A DNA stretch of 64,000 nt from Tsukamurella sp. 1534. Lineage in GTDB: Bacteria > Actinomycetota > Actinomycetes > Mycobacteriales > Mycobacteriaceae. The position numbers and the translations under genes are program-made. The DNA is taken from assembly GCF_000312385.1 (NCBI RefSeq), contig NZ_HE997626.1:359206-423205 (forward strand), read 5' to 3'. Below are positions 19,423-30,881 of this stretch, one piece after another; the first letter of the stretch is position 1, and each line of letters begins with the position of its first letter. The notes below the pieces were generated by a model. The model searched no databases, was not told the DNA's origin, and was given only the letters and a program-made list of their open reading frames with translations.

Positions 19423-21548
19423 GCGACACCCTCGTTCCCGCGCCGCGGACCCGGGCGCAGCAGCCGGCCCCGGAGCCGAAGCGCGGCTCCGCGTTCTCGC
19501 TCACCGAGCTGAAGTCGGCGCTGCCGCGCGCCGCGGCGAAGCTGGACCCGCGCACGCAGATCCGCCAGCCCGTGGTGTTCGTCGTATGGATCTCCTCGGT
19601 GTACACCACCGCACTCGCCGTCGTGCACCCGTCCGTGTTCGCGTGGTCCGTCGCCGTGTTCCTTTGGGCCACGGTGCTGTTCGCGAACCTCGCGGAGGCC
19701 GTCGCCGAGGGCCGCGGCCGCGCGCAGGCCGAATCCCTGCGCAAGGCCAAGACGGAGACGGTGGCCCGCGTGCGCACCGCCACGGGCGAGAAGCAGGTCC
19801 CGGGCTCGGAACTGAAGGTCGGCGACCTCGTGATCGTCGACGCCGGCGAGGTGATCCCCGGCGACGGCGACGTGGTCGAGGGCATGGCCACCGTCGACGA
19901 ATCGGCGATCACCGGCGAATCCGCCCCCGTGGTACGGGAATCCGGCGGCGACCGGTGCGCCGTGACGGGCGGCACCCGCGTGCTGTCCGACCACGTCGTG
20001 GTGGAGATCAAGACCGAGCCGGGCAGGAGCTTCATCGACCGGATGATCGGCCTCGTGGAGGGCGCGAACCGGCAGAAGACGCCGAACGAGATCGCGCTGA
20101 ACATCCTGCTGACGGTGCTCACCATCATCTTCCTGCTCGCGGTGGCCACGCTGCAGCCGATGGCGATCTACTCGGGCGGCGCCGTCGACGTGGTGATCCT
20201 GGTGGCGCTCCTGGTGTGCCTGATCCCCACCACGATCGGCGCGCTGCTCTCCGCGATCGGCATCGCCGGCATGGACAGGCTGGTGCAGCGCAACGTGATC
20301 GCGAAGTCCGGCCGTGCGGTCGAGGCCGCGGGCGACGTCTCGACGCTGCTGCTCGACAAGACCGGAACCATCACCCACGGCAACCGCCGGGCCACGTCCT
20401 TCCACCCCGTGCCGGGCCTCGGAGACAAGGCCGAGGCCGAGCACACCCTGGCCGGACACGCGCTGCTCGCCTCGCTGGCCGACGAGACGCCCGAGGGGCG
20501 GTCCATCGTGGACCTGGCCGCGGCGCTCGGTCACGAGGTCCCGACGGTGCGCCTCGGCACCGTCGTGCCCTTCACCGCCCAGACACGCATGTCCGGGGTG
20601 GACCTGCCCGACGGCACGCGGGTCCGCAAGGGGGCCGCGGCGGCGGTCCTCGCGTGGGTGGCCGCCGAGCACGGCGACACCGAGACGACCGGCGCCGGTG
20701 ACGATGCGGCGCTCCGCGCCGTGGACGTGCGCCTGGCGGTGGACGAGATCTCCGCCTCCGGCGGTACTCCCCTGGTGGTGGCGCACGCGGAACCCGGTGC
20801 GGCGCCGCGCCTGCAGGGTGTCGTGCACCTCAAGGACGTGGTCAAGGACGGCATGCGGGAACGGTTCGCCCAGCTGCGCGAGATGGGCATCCGCACCGTG
20901 ATGATCACCGGCGACAACCCGCTCACCGCGAAGGCCATCGCCGACGAGGCGGGCGTCGACGACTACCTCGCCGAGGCCACCCCCGAGGACAAGCTGGCGC
21001 TGATCAAGCAGCAGCAGGAAGGCGGCCGGCTGGTCGCGATGACCGGCGACGGCACCAACGACGCGCCCGCGCTCGCGCAGGCCGACGTCGGCGTGGCGAT
21101 GAACACGGGCACCTCCGCCGCGAAGGAGGCCGGGAACATGATCGACCTGGACTCCGACCCGACGAAGCTCATCGACATCGTGGAGATCGGCAAGCAGCTG
21201 CTGATCACCCGCGGCGCGCTCACCACGTTCTCCATCGCCAACGACATCGCCAAGTACTTCGCGATCATCCCCGCGATGTTCGTGCCGCTGGCGCCGCAAC
21301 TCGACGTGCTCAACGTGATGCGGCTGCACAGCACGCAGTCGGCGATCCTCTCGGCGGTGATCTTCAACGCGTTCATCATCGTCGCGCTGATCCCGCTGGC
21401 GATGCGCGGCGTGAAGTACACCGCGAAGTCCGCGGACAAGCTGCTCGCCCGGAACCTCACGATCTACGGGCTCGGCGGGATCGTCGCGCCGTTCCTCGGG
21501 ATCAAACTCATCGACCTCGTGGTCTCGCTGCTGCCGGGGCTGTCATGA
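19419..21548 (+). CDS. kdpB: K+-transporting ATPase ATP-binding subunit KdpB
   Basis: The P-type ATPase subunit that drives K+ uptake. The frame is open far upstream, but the real start is ATG 19419, in ATGA overlap with kdpA, giving 709 residues. Visible: TGESAPV (actuator), the [15 protein letters not shown] helix, [10 protein letters not shown] (phosphorylated Asp), [14 protein letters not shown], and [17 protein letters not shown]. The first 30 residues are Pro/Ala-rich and less conserved. Its TGA overlaps the kdpC ATG. Confidence 0.97.
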   Translation: MSDTLVPAPRTRAQQPAPEPKRGSAFSLTELKSALPRAAAKLDPRTQIRQPVVFVVWISSVYTTALAVVHPSVFAWSVAVFLWATVLFANLAEAVAEGRGRAQAESLRKAKTETVARVRTATGEKQVPGSELKVGDLVIVDAGEVIPGDGDVVEGMATVDESAITGESAPVVRESGGDRCAVTGGTRVLSDHVVVEIKTEPGRSFIDRMIGLVEGANRQKTPNEIALNILLTVLTIIFLLAVATLQPMAIYSGGAVDVVILVALLVCLIPTTIGALLSAIGIAGMDRLVQRNVIAKSGRAVEAAGDVSTLLLDKTGTITHGNRRATSFHPVPGLGDKAEAEHTLAGHALLASLADETPEGRSIVDLAAALGHEVPTVRLGTVVPFTAQTRMSGVDLPDGTRVRKGAAAAVLAWVAAEHGDTETTGAGDDAALRAVDVRLAVDEISASGGTPLVVAHAEPGAAPRLQGVVHLKDVVKDGMRERFAQLREMGIRTVMITGDNPLTAKAIADEAGVDDYLAEATPEDKLALIKQQQEGGRLVAMTGDGTNDAPALAQADVGVAMNTGTSAAKEAGNMIDLDSDPTKLIDIVEIGKQLLITRGALTTFSIANDIAKYFAIIPAMFVPLAPQLDVLNVMRLHSTQSAILSAVIFNAFIIVALIPLAMRGVKYTAKSADKLLARNLTIYGLGGIVAPFLGIKLIDLVVSLLPGLS

Positions 21549-22153
21549 AAGGAACCGCGATGCTCTCCGGTGCTCCCCGCCAACTCCTCGCCGGGCTGCG
21601 CATGCTGCTCATCCTCACCGTGATCCTCGGCGCGGCGTACCCGCTCGCCGTGTGGGGCGTGGGGCGGATCGCGTTCTCCGGCAGCGCGAACGGCTCGCAG
21701 ATCACGGACGCGGGCGGGCGCGTGGTCGGGTCCTCGCTGCTGGCCCAGGAGTTCGACGGTGCGCAGTGGTTCCACCCGCGGCCCAGCACGGGCGACTACG
21801 ACACGCTCGCGACGGGCGGCACCAACCTGGGCCCCAACAGCGAGAAGCTGGAGGCGCAGATCGCCCAGCGGCGGTACGCCGTCGCGTCCGAGGACTCCGT
21901 GCCGGGCGCGCGGGTGGCACCGTCGGACGTGCCGGCCGACGCCGTGACGGCGAGCTTCTCCGGCCTCGATCCCCACATCTCCCCCACGTACGCGCGGCAA
22001 CAGACCGCGCGGGTGGCGCGGGCCCGCGGCCTGGCGCCCGAGCGGGTGTCGGCGCTGGTCGCCGAGCACACCGAGGGCCGGCAGAACGGATACCTGGGCG
22101 AGGAGCGGGTTAACGTGGTCACCCTGAACCTCGCTCTGCAGACCGCGAAGTAA
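21545..22153 (+). CDS. kdpC: K+-transporting ATPase subunit KdpC
   Basis: A 202-residue subunit with one N-terminal helix ([20 protein letters not shown]) and an extracytoplasmic domain. Conserved KdpC features are [46 protein letters not shown] and the C-terminal [10 protein letters not shown]. It starts at ATG 21545, overlapping the kdpB stop by four bases; ATG 21560 is an alternative. It assembles with KdpFAB in the membrane. Confidence 0.96.
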   Translation: MKGTAMLSGAPRQLLAGLRMLLILTVILGAAYPLAVWGVGRIAFSGSANGSQITDAGGRVVGSSLLAQEFDGAQWFHPRPSTGDYDTLATGGTNLGPNSEKLEAQIAQRRYAVASEDSVPGARVAPSDVPADAVTASFSGLDPHISPTYARQQTARVARARGLAPERVSALVAEHTEGRQNGYLGEERVNVVTLNLALQTAK

Positions 22154-22163
22154 CGGAGACGAT

Positions 22164-24719
22164 ATGCCGAAGGGGCAGCTGCGCGTCTACCTCGGCGCCG
22201 CGCCCGGCGTGGGCAAGACCTACGCCATGCTCACCGAGGGGGCCCGGCGCGCGGCCCGAGGCACGTCGGTGGTGGTCGGATACGTGGAGACCCACGGCCG
22301 CCCGCAGACGGACGCGCAGGTGCACGGCCTGCAGGTGATCCCGCGCCGGAAGGTGGAGTACCGGGGCGCCGTGCTCGAGGAGATGGACGTGGACGCGGTG
22401 ATCGCCGCGCACCCCACCGTCGCCCTGGTGGACGAGCTGGCGCACACCAACGCCCCCGGTTCGCGGAACGAGAAGCGGTGGGAGGACATCCGGGAGTTGC
22501 TGGACGCGGGCATCACCGTGGTGACCACCGTGAACATCCAGCACCTGGAATCCCTGGGCGACGTGGTCGAGTCGATCACCGGCGTGCGGCAGCGCGAGAC
22601 CATCCCGGACACGGTGGTGCGGCACGCGGAGCAGGTGCAGCTCGTGGACATGACGCCGGAGGCGCTGCGCCGCCGGATGGCGCACGGGAACATCTACCAC
22701 CCGTCCAAGGTGGATGCGGCGCTCTCGCACTTCTTCCGGGTGGGCAACCTGACCGCCCTGCGCGAACTGGCCCTGCTGTGGCTGGCGGACCGGGTGGACG
22801 AGCGGCTGGAGCAGTACCGCTCGGAACAGGGGATCTCGGCGGCGTGGCCGACCCGCGACCGCACCGTCGTGGCGCTGACCGGCGGGCCGGAGGGCGCGAC
22901 CCTGCTCCGGCGCGGCGCCCGGCTCGCCGCGAAGGGCGCAGGCGGAGAACTGCGCGCGCTGTACGTGGCGCGCAGCGACGGCCTCTCCGGCGCCTCCCCC
23001 GCGGCCTTGACGCAGTTGCGCCGGCTCACCGAATCCCTCGGGGGCACTTTCCAGATCGTCACGGGCGAGGATGTGGCCGCCGCGATCCTGCAGTACGCCG
23101 TGTCGGTCAACGCGGCGCGGATCGTGCTGGGGCAGTCGCGGCACCGCCCGCTCGCCTCGCTCGTCCGACGGTCCGTCTCGGACGCCGTGATCGACGGTTC
23201 CGGCGACATCGACGTGCACGTGGTCACCCACGAGCGCGCGGCCGGATCGCATCGCCGACGGGGCCTGCCCCGCGTGGACGGCACCGACTCGGCGCTGCTG
23301 GGGCAGCGGCGCACGATCGCGGGCTGGGGCCTCGCCGTGGCGGGTCCGGTCCTGCTGACGGCGGCGCTGGCGCACACCCGCCAGTGGCACTCGATGCCCA
23401 CGGAGCTGATGCTGTACCTGGTTCTCACCGTGGTGGTGGCGCTGGTGGGCGGGCTGCGCCCGGCGGTCCCCGCCGCACTGCTGGGCTCGGTGCTGCTGAA
23501 CTACTACTTCACCCCGCCGATGTTCACGTTCACCATCGCCTCGGGCGAGAACGCCTTCGCGGTGGCGATGTTCGTGCTGACGGCGATCGCGGTGAGCGCG
23601 GTGGTCTCGATCGCGGCGCGGCAGACGGCGCGGGCGGCGCGCGCCCGCGCGGAGGCCGACGTGCTGTCCTCGCTCGCGGACACGCTGCTCACCGCGGAGG
23701 ACGAACTGCCGGCGCTGCTGGAGCAGGCCGTCGCGACCTTCGGCCTGCGCGGCGCGTCGCTGCTGCGCCGGGACACCCCCGAGGACCCGTGGGTCGTGGT
23801 GGCGGGCCGGGGCGAGTCGCCACTGAGGCCCGAGGACGGCACGGACACCGCGCGGGTGGGCGACGCCGTGGCGCTGGTGGTGGCCGGACCGCCGCTCTCG
23901 GCGTCGGAGCACGGCCTGCTGGTGGCGTTCGCGGCGCACGCCGCGGCGCGCCTGGACCGCGAGGCGCTCAGCGCCGAGGCGCGGCAGGCGCGCACCCTCG
24001 CCGAGGGGAACCGTGCCCGGACGGCGCTGCTCAGCGCCGTCTCGCACGACCTGCGGACCCCGTTGTCCGGGATCAAGGCGGCGGTCTCGTCGCTGCGCAG
24101 CGACGACGTGGAGTGGTCCGACGAGGACGAGCAGGAACTGCTGGCGACGATCGAGGAGGGCGCCGACAGGCTGGACTCCCTGGTGGGCAACCTACTGGAC
24201 ATGTCACGGCTGCAATCGGATTCGCTCACGCTGCTGACCCGGGAGGTGGGCGTCGAGGAGGTGCTGCCGGCGATCTGGACCACGCTGCCCGACGCCGACC
24301 TGTCCTTCGAGTTCGCGGGCGACGACAGCGGCGGGACCCCGACCGCCCTCGCCGACCCGGGCCTCCTGGAGCGGGTGCTCGCGAACCTGGTCGAGAACGC
24401 GGTGAGGCACTCGGGTGGGGCGCCGGTCACCGTCGGGGTGTCCGGCGTGCACACACCCGACGGTGACCGTGTCCAGGTGCACGTGCGCGACCGCGGTCCG
24501 GGCGTGCCGCAGGAGCAGCGCGAGGCCATGTTCGCGCCGTTCCAGCGGATGGGCGACGCGCCCGCCGGGAACGGCGTGGGGCTCGGGCTCGCGGTGGCCC
24601 GTGGTCTCACGGAGGCGATGGGTGGCACGATCACCGCGGAGGACACCCCGGGCGGCGGGCTGACGATGATCGTGGAGCTGCCGTCGGCCCGGCCCGTGAC
24701 AGCGGAGGAGATCTCGTGA
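22164..24719 (+). CDS. kdpD: osmosensitive K+ channel sensor histidine kinase KdpD
   Basis: An 851-residue sensor kinase. Order: N-terminal KdpD domain with a Walker A loop (GAAPGVGKTYAML, about 9-21) and VALVDELAHTNAPG; a universal-stress-like domain (about 225-355); four closely spaced membrane helices (about 385-485); a GAF-like region; HisKA with SAVSHDLRTPLSGIKAA (phosphorylated His); and a HATPase domain (NLVENAVRHS, GPGVPQEQ, GVGLGLAVA). It follows kdpC by 10 bp and overlaps kdpE. In M. tuberculosis kdpDE is divergent from kdpFABC; here all six genes are in one operon. Confidence 0.97.
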   Translation: MPKGQLRVYLGAAPGVGKTYAMLTEGARRAARGTSVVVGYVETHGRPQTDAQVHGLQVIPRRKVEYRGAVLEEMDVDAVIAAHPTVALVDELAHTNAPGSRNEKRWEDIRELLDAGITVVTTVNIQHLESLGDVVESITGVRQRETIPDTVVRHAEQVQLVDMTPEALRRRMAHGNIYHPSKVDAALSHFFRVGNLTALRELALLWLADRVDERLEQYRSEQGISAAWPTRDRTVVALTGGPEGATLLRRGARLAAKGAGGELRALYVARSDGLSGASPAALTQLRRLTESLGGTFQIVTGEDVAAAILQYAVSVNAARIVLGQSRHRPLASLVRRSVSDAVIDGSGDIDVHVVTHERAAGSHRRRGLPRVDGTDSALLGQRRTIAGWGLAVAGPVLLTAALAHTRQWHSMPTELMLYLVLTVVVALVGGLRPAVPAALLGSVLLNYYFTPPMFTFTIASGENAFAVAMFVLTAIAVSAVVSIAARQTARAARARAEADVLSSLADTLLTAEDELPALLEQAVATFGLRGASLLRRDTPEDPWVVVAGRGESPLRPEDGTDTARVGDAVALVVAGPPLSASEHGLLVAFAAHAAARLDREALSAEARQARTLAEGNRARTALLSAVSHDLRTPLSGIKAAVSSLRSDDVEWSDEDEQELLATIEEGADRLDSLVGNLLDMSRLQSDSLTLLTREVGVEEVLPAIWTTLPDADLSFEFAGDDSGGTPTALADPGLLERVLANLVENAVRHSGGAPVTVGVSGVHTPDGDRVQVHVRDRGPGVPQEQREAMFAPFQRMGDAPAGNGVGLGLAVARGLTEAMGGTITAEDTPGGGLTMIVELPSARPVTAEEIS

Positions 24720-25390
24720 CGTTCGTGCTGGTGGTCGACGACGAGCCGGCGATCTGCCGGACGCTGCGGATCAACCTCAAGGCCCGCGGGTACGAGGTGG
24801 AGACCGCGTCCGACGGGCGCTCCGCGCTGCAGATCGCCCGGGAGCGCACGCCGGACGTGATGGTGCTCGACCTGGGGCTGCCCGATCTGGACGGCGTCGC
24901 GGTGCTGACGAAGCTGCGCGAGTTCTGCGCCTCGCCGGTGATCGTGCTGTCGGCGCGGCACGGCAGCGACGACAAGGTGGAGGCGCTCGACGTGGGCGCC
25001 GACGACTACGTGACCAAGCCGTTCGGCATGGACGAGTTCCTGGCCCGGGTGCGGGCGCACGTGCGGCGCACCGGGCTGGTCGACGCCCCCGCGCCGGTCA
25101 CCACCGACGCCTTCGAGGTCAACTTCGAGGCGCGCACCGTGATCCGCGACGGCGAGGCGGTGCGCCTGACGCCCACCGAGTGGAGGATCGTGGACGTGCT
25201 GGTGCGCAACGCGGACCGGCTGGTGTCGCAGCAGACCCTGCTGCACGAGGTGTGGGGCCCCTCGTACTCGCGCGAGACCAACTACCTGCGCGTGTACATG
25301 GCGCAGCTGCGCCGCAAGCTGGAGCCGGACCCGTCACACCCCCGCTACTTCGTCACCGAGCCGGGGATGGGTTACCGCTTCGTCCCGTAA
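24716..25390 (+). CDS. kdpE: KDP operon response regulator KdpE
   Basis: An OmpR/PhoB-class regulator of 224 residues. The receiver domain shows VVDDEPAI, the phosphoacceptor in MVLDLGLPDLDG, and YVTKPF. The winged-helix DNA-binding domain (about 130-224) shows LTPTEWRIVDVLVRN and ETNYLRVYMAQLRRKLE. The GTG start overlaps the kdpD stop (GTGA). It should activate kdpFABC at low K+ or high osmolarity. The gene ends 6 bp before the convergent TetR-like gene. Confidence 0.97.
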   Translation: MTFVLVVDDEPAICRTLRINLKARGYEVETASDGRSALQIARERTPDVMVLDLGLPDLDGVAVLTKLREFCASPVIVLSARHGSDDKVEALDVGADDYVTKPFGMDEFLARVRAHVRRTGLVDAPAPVTTDAFEVNFEARTVIRDGEAVRLTPTEWRIVDVLVRNADRLVSQQTLLHEVWGPSYSRETNYLRVYMAQLRRKLEPDPSHPRYFVTEPGMGYRFVP

Positions 25391-25396
25391 CGCCGT

Positions 25397-26344
25397 TCAT
25401 CCCGCAGCGCCGGCCGCCGGGGGTCGTGTCGGGAGGGCGCCGTAGCGGCCGCCGGGTTCGACGGTGCCCCGTCCGGCCCGCACTCGGATTCCGTCCGGTT
25501 CGGACAGGACCGTGCCGAGCTGGTCGAACGCCGCGGATCGGGCGGCGAGGAGCGCGTCCTCCGCTTCGGCGGCCGCCCGCGCCGCGCCGGGCCTGTTTCG
25601 GCGCGCGCCGCCGATCGCGCGCGCGAGGTCCGCGAGGGCGGGATCGAGCGCCCGGGTGGCGGCGCGGAAGGCGTGCGCGGCGACGGCGGCGGTGGTCGGC
25701 GCGAACCCGAAGAGCCTCGCCAGCGGATCGGTCAGACGGTCCGCCCACATCGCCTCCGAACGGGCCAGCCAGGCGTCGACCTCGGCGTGCTCGCGGCGCG
25801 ATTCCTCGACCAGGGCAAGGCACGCGGCGAATCCCGTGGCGACGAGGTGGCCGGTCAGAACGACGTGCAGGTCCTGCAGGAAGTCCCGCAGGGAGATCGG
25901 TTCCGGCGAGTGGGACGGGACGTCACCGAGCGGATCCGGGATGCCCGCGCGGGTGAAGAACTCCGCCGGCGGCCAATCGAAATCGCCTCTGTCGCCGTCC
26001 AGGTCGATGCCCGCGAGCGAGGCGGCCTCGGCCTCGGGCCCGCTCGGCCACACCGGCGCCTCGGTGCGATCCGGGCGGGGAGCCAGTACCGCACCGATGG
26101 CGTCGTACGGATCGGGCAGCCACCAGGGCGTGCCGAACAGCAACCGCGCCGGACTGCCGTAGCGGCGGCGCAGAGTGCGTTCGGAGACCGTCTTGTCGCC
26201 GGTCAGTTCGACCCGCTCCGCGATCCCCGTGAGCGTCAGCGCGTCGAAGCCGTCCCGCGCCAGCATCGCCAGCCCTACCCGCACCGACGCCGCGAGCAGC
26301 TCCCGGTCCCGCACGGGCATCCTGCGTTCCTGAAAATTGTGCAT
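25397..26344 (-). CDS. TetR-like transcriptional regulator (divergent)
   Basis: A 315-residue soluble protein with a TetR-like N-terminal helix-turn-helix: RVGLAMLARDGFDALTLTGIAERVELTGDKTVSERTLRRRYGSP, which carries extra residues between helices 2 and 3 compared with classical TetR. The remainder is Ala-rich and helical with no recognised ligand-binding signature. ATG 26344 (MHNFQERR) or ATG 26320 (MPVRDREL) are possible starts. It is convergent with kdpE by 6 bp. Upstream lies the 58-bp direct-repeat region. Family call moderately sure; target unknown. Confidence 0.62.
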   Translation of the reverse strand: MHNFQERRMPVRDRELLAASVRVGLAMLARDGFDALTLTGIAERVELTGDKTVSERTLRRRYGSPARLLFGTPWWLPDPYDAIGAVLAPRPDRTEAPVWPSGPEAEAASLAGIDLDGDRGDFDWPPAEFFTRAGIPDPLGDVPSHSPEPISLRDFLQDLHVVLTGHLVATGFAACLALVEESRREHAEVDAWLARSEAMWADRLTDPLARLFGFAPTTAAVAAHAFRAATRALDPALADLARAIGGARRNRPGAARAAAEAEDALLAARSAAFDQLGTVLSEPDGIRVRAGRGTVEPGGRYGALPTRPPAAGAAG

Positions 26345-26402
26345 GACTCCCCCCGAAGTCCGTACTCCCCCCGTTCGGGAGGCTACCGGCGTCGCTCGTT
26401 CG

Positions 26403-26460
26403 GCACTCGAATTCCGTCCACCCCGGCCACGATGTCCATCCCGGACACAATCCGAGAGTC
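26403..26460. repeat. 58-bp perfect direct repeat, copy 1
   Basis: Begins GCACTCGAATTCCGTCCACC and ends ACACAATCCGAGAGTC. It contains the hairpin TGTCC-ATCCC-GGACA. The identical second copy is 130 bp downstream at 26533-26590; the 72 bp between them are unrelated. The 322-bp spacer 26345-26666 holds no other recognisable gene. Confidence 0.9.
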
Positions 26461-26532
26461 CGTTGTGCGGCAGCGACCTCCAGCACGCGAAACCGGCTAC
26501 GCCGCGACCACCCGGACATCACCTCGCCGCTC

Positions 26533-26590
26533 GCACTCGAATTCCGTCCACCCCGGCCACGATGTCCATCCCGGACACAATCCGAGAGTC
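26533..26590. repeat. 58-bp perfect direct repeat, copy 2
   Basis: Identical to 26403-26460 over all 58 bases. It lies 76 bp beyond the 3' end of the SigG-like sigma factor gene and on the far side of the spacer from the TetR-like gene. Confidence 0.9.
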
Positions 26591-26666
26591 ATCTTCTCGG
26601 CACGGCGGTGCTCGACAGGTGCGGGATGCGGGGCGGGACGGCGGGTGCCCCGGTGGTCCGGCGGGG

Positions 26667-27629
26667 TCAGGCGGTGAGCGTGGGCGGGAGGCCGGCGAGG
26701 GCGAAGAGAGCGGCGGGGTCGAGGAAGGCCGAGACGTGGGTGAGGGCGCCGTCCGTGAAGGTCAGGACGTCCAATTGGAAAGGCAGCCAGATGTCCCCGT
26801 CGCGCAGGTACATCGCGGCGGCGGGCATGCCGTTGCACACCACCGGGATCATGCGCAGGTCGCCCGCGACCTGCGCGGGGCACTGGGTGCGCGAGAGCAT
26901 GCCGATCTGCTCGGCGCCCCGGTACCAGCCCGGGATCGGCGGCATCTCCCACGTGGCATCGGCGGCGAGGATCCGCACGACCCCGTCGATGTCGTGCCGC
27001 TCGAACGCGGCGCAGACCTCCTCCCAGACCTCCCGCTCGCGCTCGGAGAGCTCCACGACCCTGCGGCCGTCCTGCGGCGCACCGTCGCCGATGGAGGCCC
27101 GGGCCCGCTGCAGCGCGCTGTTGGCGGACGCCACCGTGGTGCCGAGCGCCTCGGCGGTCTCGGCCGCGGAGAACCCGAGCACGTCGCGCAGGATCAGCGC
27201 CGCCCGCTGCTTGGCCGGCAGCACCTGCAGCGCGGCCACCATCGCCAGGCCTATGCCCTCACGGGCGACCACGTGCTCGCCGGGGTCGCCGAGCGCCGCA
27301 TCGGGCAGCGGCTGCAGCCACGGCACCTCCGGCGACGGGACCACGGGTTCGAGGGGGTTCGACGGTTCGCCGCCCAGCCCGACGGGCAGCACCCGCCGGG
27401 CGGTGGCAGCGGTGACGCACACGTTGGTGGCGATCGTGTACATCCACGTCCGCACCGACGACCGTCCCTCGAAGCGGTGGAACGCCTTCCACGCCCGCAG
27501 GTACGTCTCCTGCAGGAGGTCCTCGGCGTCCGCGGCCGATCCCGACATGCGGTAGCAGTGCGCGAGCAGTTCGGCACGCAGCGGCGCGGTGAGCTCGTCG
27601 AAGCCGGGGTCGGTCACGGTCATGGTCAC
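26667..27629 (-). CDS. ECF RNA polymerase sigma factor, SigG-like, with SnoaL-type C-terminal domain
   Basis: A 320-residue extracytoplasmic-function sigma factor. Region 2 (about 10-75) shows LAHCYRMSGSAADAEDLLQETYLRAWKAF; region 4 (about 130-185) shows ALQVLPAKQRAALILRDVLGFSAAETAEALGTTVASANSALQRAR. A C-terminal NTF2/SnoaL-like domain (EVCAAFERHDIDGVVRILAADATWEMPPIPGWYRG) replaces an anti-sigma partner, as in the SigG group of mycobacteria. The ATG at 27629 or two codons later (27623) starts the frame. It is 6 bp from the upstream VOC gene, so they are cotranscribed, a pairing frequent for this sigma group. Trigger unknown. Confidence 0.88.
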   Translation of the reverse strand: MTMTVTDPGFDELTAPLRAELLAHCYRMSGSAADAEDLLQETYLRAWKAFHRFEGRSSVRTWMYTIATNVCVTAATARRVLPVGLGGEPSNPLEPVVPSPEVPWLQPLPDAALGDPGEHVVAREGIGLAMVAALQVLPAKQRAALILRDVLGFSAAETAEALGTTVASANSALQRARASIGDGAPQDGRRVVELSEREREVWEEVCAAFERHDIDGVVRILAADATWEMPPIPGWYRGAEQIGMLSRTQCPAQVAGDLRMIPVVCNGMPAAAMYLRDGDIWLPFQLDVLTFTDGALTHVSAFLDPAALFALAGLPPTLTA

Positions 27630-27635
27630 GTCCTG

Positions 27636-28049
27636 TCAGGCGTTGTCCGGGCCGCCCGCGGCGGCGGCCGGATCCATCCACATGATCTCCCAGCCGTGGC
27701 CGTCGGGATCGTCGAACGCGCGTCCGTACATGAAACCGTGGTCCTCGGCGCGCCCCTCGGTGCCGCCGGCCGCGACGGCGCGGTTCACCACCTCGTCGAC
27801 CTCCTCGCGGCTCTCCGCGCTGAGGGCGATGAGCACCTCCTTGACCCCGGGCGCGGCGGTGGTGGACTCGTGGAAGGTGCCGAAGAAGTCGGTCTTGAGC
27901 AGCATCGCGGCGCTGTTCTCGCCGAGCTCGACGGCGAGTGCGTTCTCGTCGCTGAAGTTCTCGTTGATCGAGTAGCCGATGGCGGTGAAGAAGGCGCGCG
28001 AGCGGTCGATGTCGGCGACCGGCAGGTTCACGAAGATCATCTTGTGCAT
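27636..28049 (-). CDS. VOC-superfamily (glyoxalase/dioxygenase-like) protein
   Basis: A 137-residue single-module VOC protein: MIFVNLPVADIDRSRAFFTAIGY at the start and AFDDPDGHGWEIMWMDP at the end. The metal-ligand pattern is incomplete by eye (early His is replaced by Asn/Val, while the late Glu in GWEIMW is present). A role as a small-molecule-binding or resistance-type protein is therefore as likely as catalysis. It lies directly upstream of the sigma factor gene (6-bp gap) and probably shares its promoter, with possible autoregulation by that factor. Confidence 0.82.
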   Translation of the reverse strand: MHKMIFVNLPVADIDRSRAFFTAIGYSINENFSDENALAVELGENSAAMLLKTDFFGTFHESTTAAPGVKEVLIALSAESREEVDEVVNRAVAAGGTEGRAEDHGFMYGRAFDDPDGHGWEIMWMDPAAAAGGPDNA

Positions 28050-28151
28050 GTCGGGGCTCCTGGTGTCCGTGGCATCCGCTCTCGGATGCCGTCACAGGGT
28101 TAGACCGGTCTCCGCACCGGAACTCATCGGTCCCGCGAGAATTTCTTTCCG

Positions 28152-30368
<2,217 letters not shown>

Positions 30369-30372
<4 letters not shown>

Positions 30373-30800
30373 TTGACCACCTTCATCGTCATGCGCGAAT
30401 CCACCCGGACGATCGCCGGATCGCCCATGAGGTGCGTGGTGACCCACCGCTCGTAGGCGTCGAGATCCGCGACGCGGACCCGGATCAGGTAGTCGGGCAG
30501 GCCGAACATGCGCCGCACCTCGATCACCTCGTCGAAGGAGGCGATGCGCGCCTCGAAGGCCTCCACCGAGGCGCGATCGTTCGCCGAGAGGTCCGCGTGG
30601 ATCAGCACCTCGAAGCCGCGGCCGAGCGCGGCCGGGTCGAGCACCGCGGTGTAGCCGGTGATCACGCCGTCCGCCTCCAGGCGCCGCACGCGGCGCAGGC
30701 ACGGCGCCGGGGTGAGACCCACGCGCTGCGCCAACTCCTGGTTGGTGAGGCGGCCGTCCCGGACCAACTCATCGATGATTGCCCTGTCCAACGCATCCAC
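30369..30800 (-). CDS. Lrp/AsnC-family transcriptional regulator
   Basis: A 143-residue regulator: an N-terminal winged HTH (LDRAIIDELVRDGRLTNQELAQRVGLTPAPCLRRVRRLEADGVI) and a C-terminal RAM ligand domain (FEVLIHADLS, VRRMFGLPDYLIRVRVADLDAYERWV). The start is probably GTG 30800, with GGGAG directly upstream, or TTG 30791; ATG 30839 would add 13 non-homologous residues. It starts the regulator-kinase-decarboxylase operon and is divergent from azlCD. An inverted repeat in the shared spacer is the likely operator; the effector is probably an amino acid. Confidence 0.9.
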
Positions 30801-30837
30801 CTCCCGAATATTGCCACACGAACGCCAGCACAGTCGC

Positions 30838-30860
30838 ATTACGCAAGCACATTGCGTGAT
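30838..30860. promoter_or_regulatory. inverted repeat in the lrp-azlC spacer (candidate Lrp operator)
   Basis: Arms ATTACGCAA (30838-30846) and TTGCGTGAT (30852-30860) are 8/9 complementary around a 5-bp spacer. They lie midway between two divergent starts and just upstream of a TAGAAT -10 for azlC. Confidence 0.6.
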
Positions 30861-30868
30861 ATCCGAAA

Positions 30869-30874
30869 TAGAAT
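30869..30874 (+). promoter_or_regulatory. candidate -10 element of a leaderless azlC transcript
   Basis: TAGAAT ends 7 nt before ATG 30882, and no Shine-Dalgarno lies between. The inverted repeat at 30838-30860 would cover the -35 region. Confidence 0.5.
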
Positions 30875-30881
30875 TGTTCGC

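Noticed and set aside
26403-26590. CRISPR-like pair of repeats
   Set aside because: Only two 58-bp copies with a 72-bp interval; repeat too long, no palindromic CRISPR structure and no cas genes.
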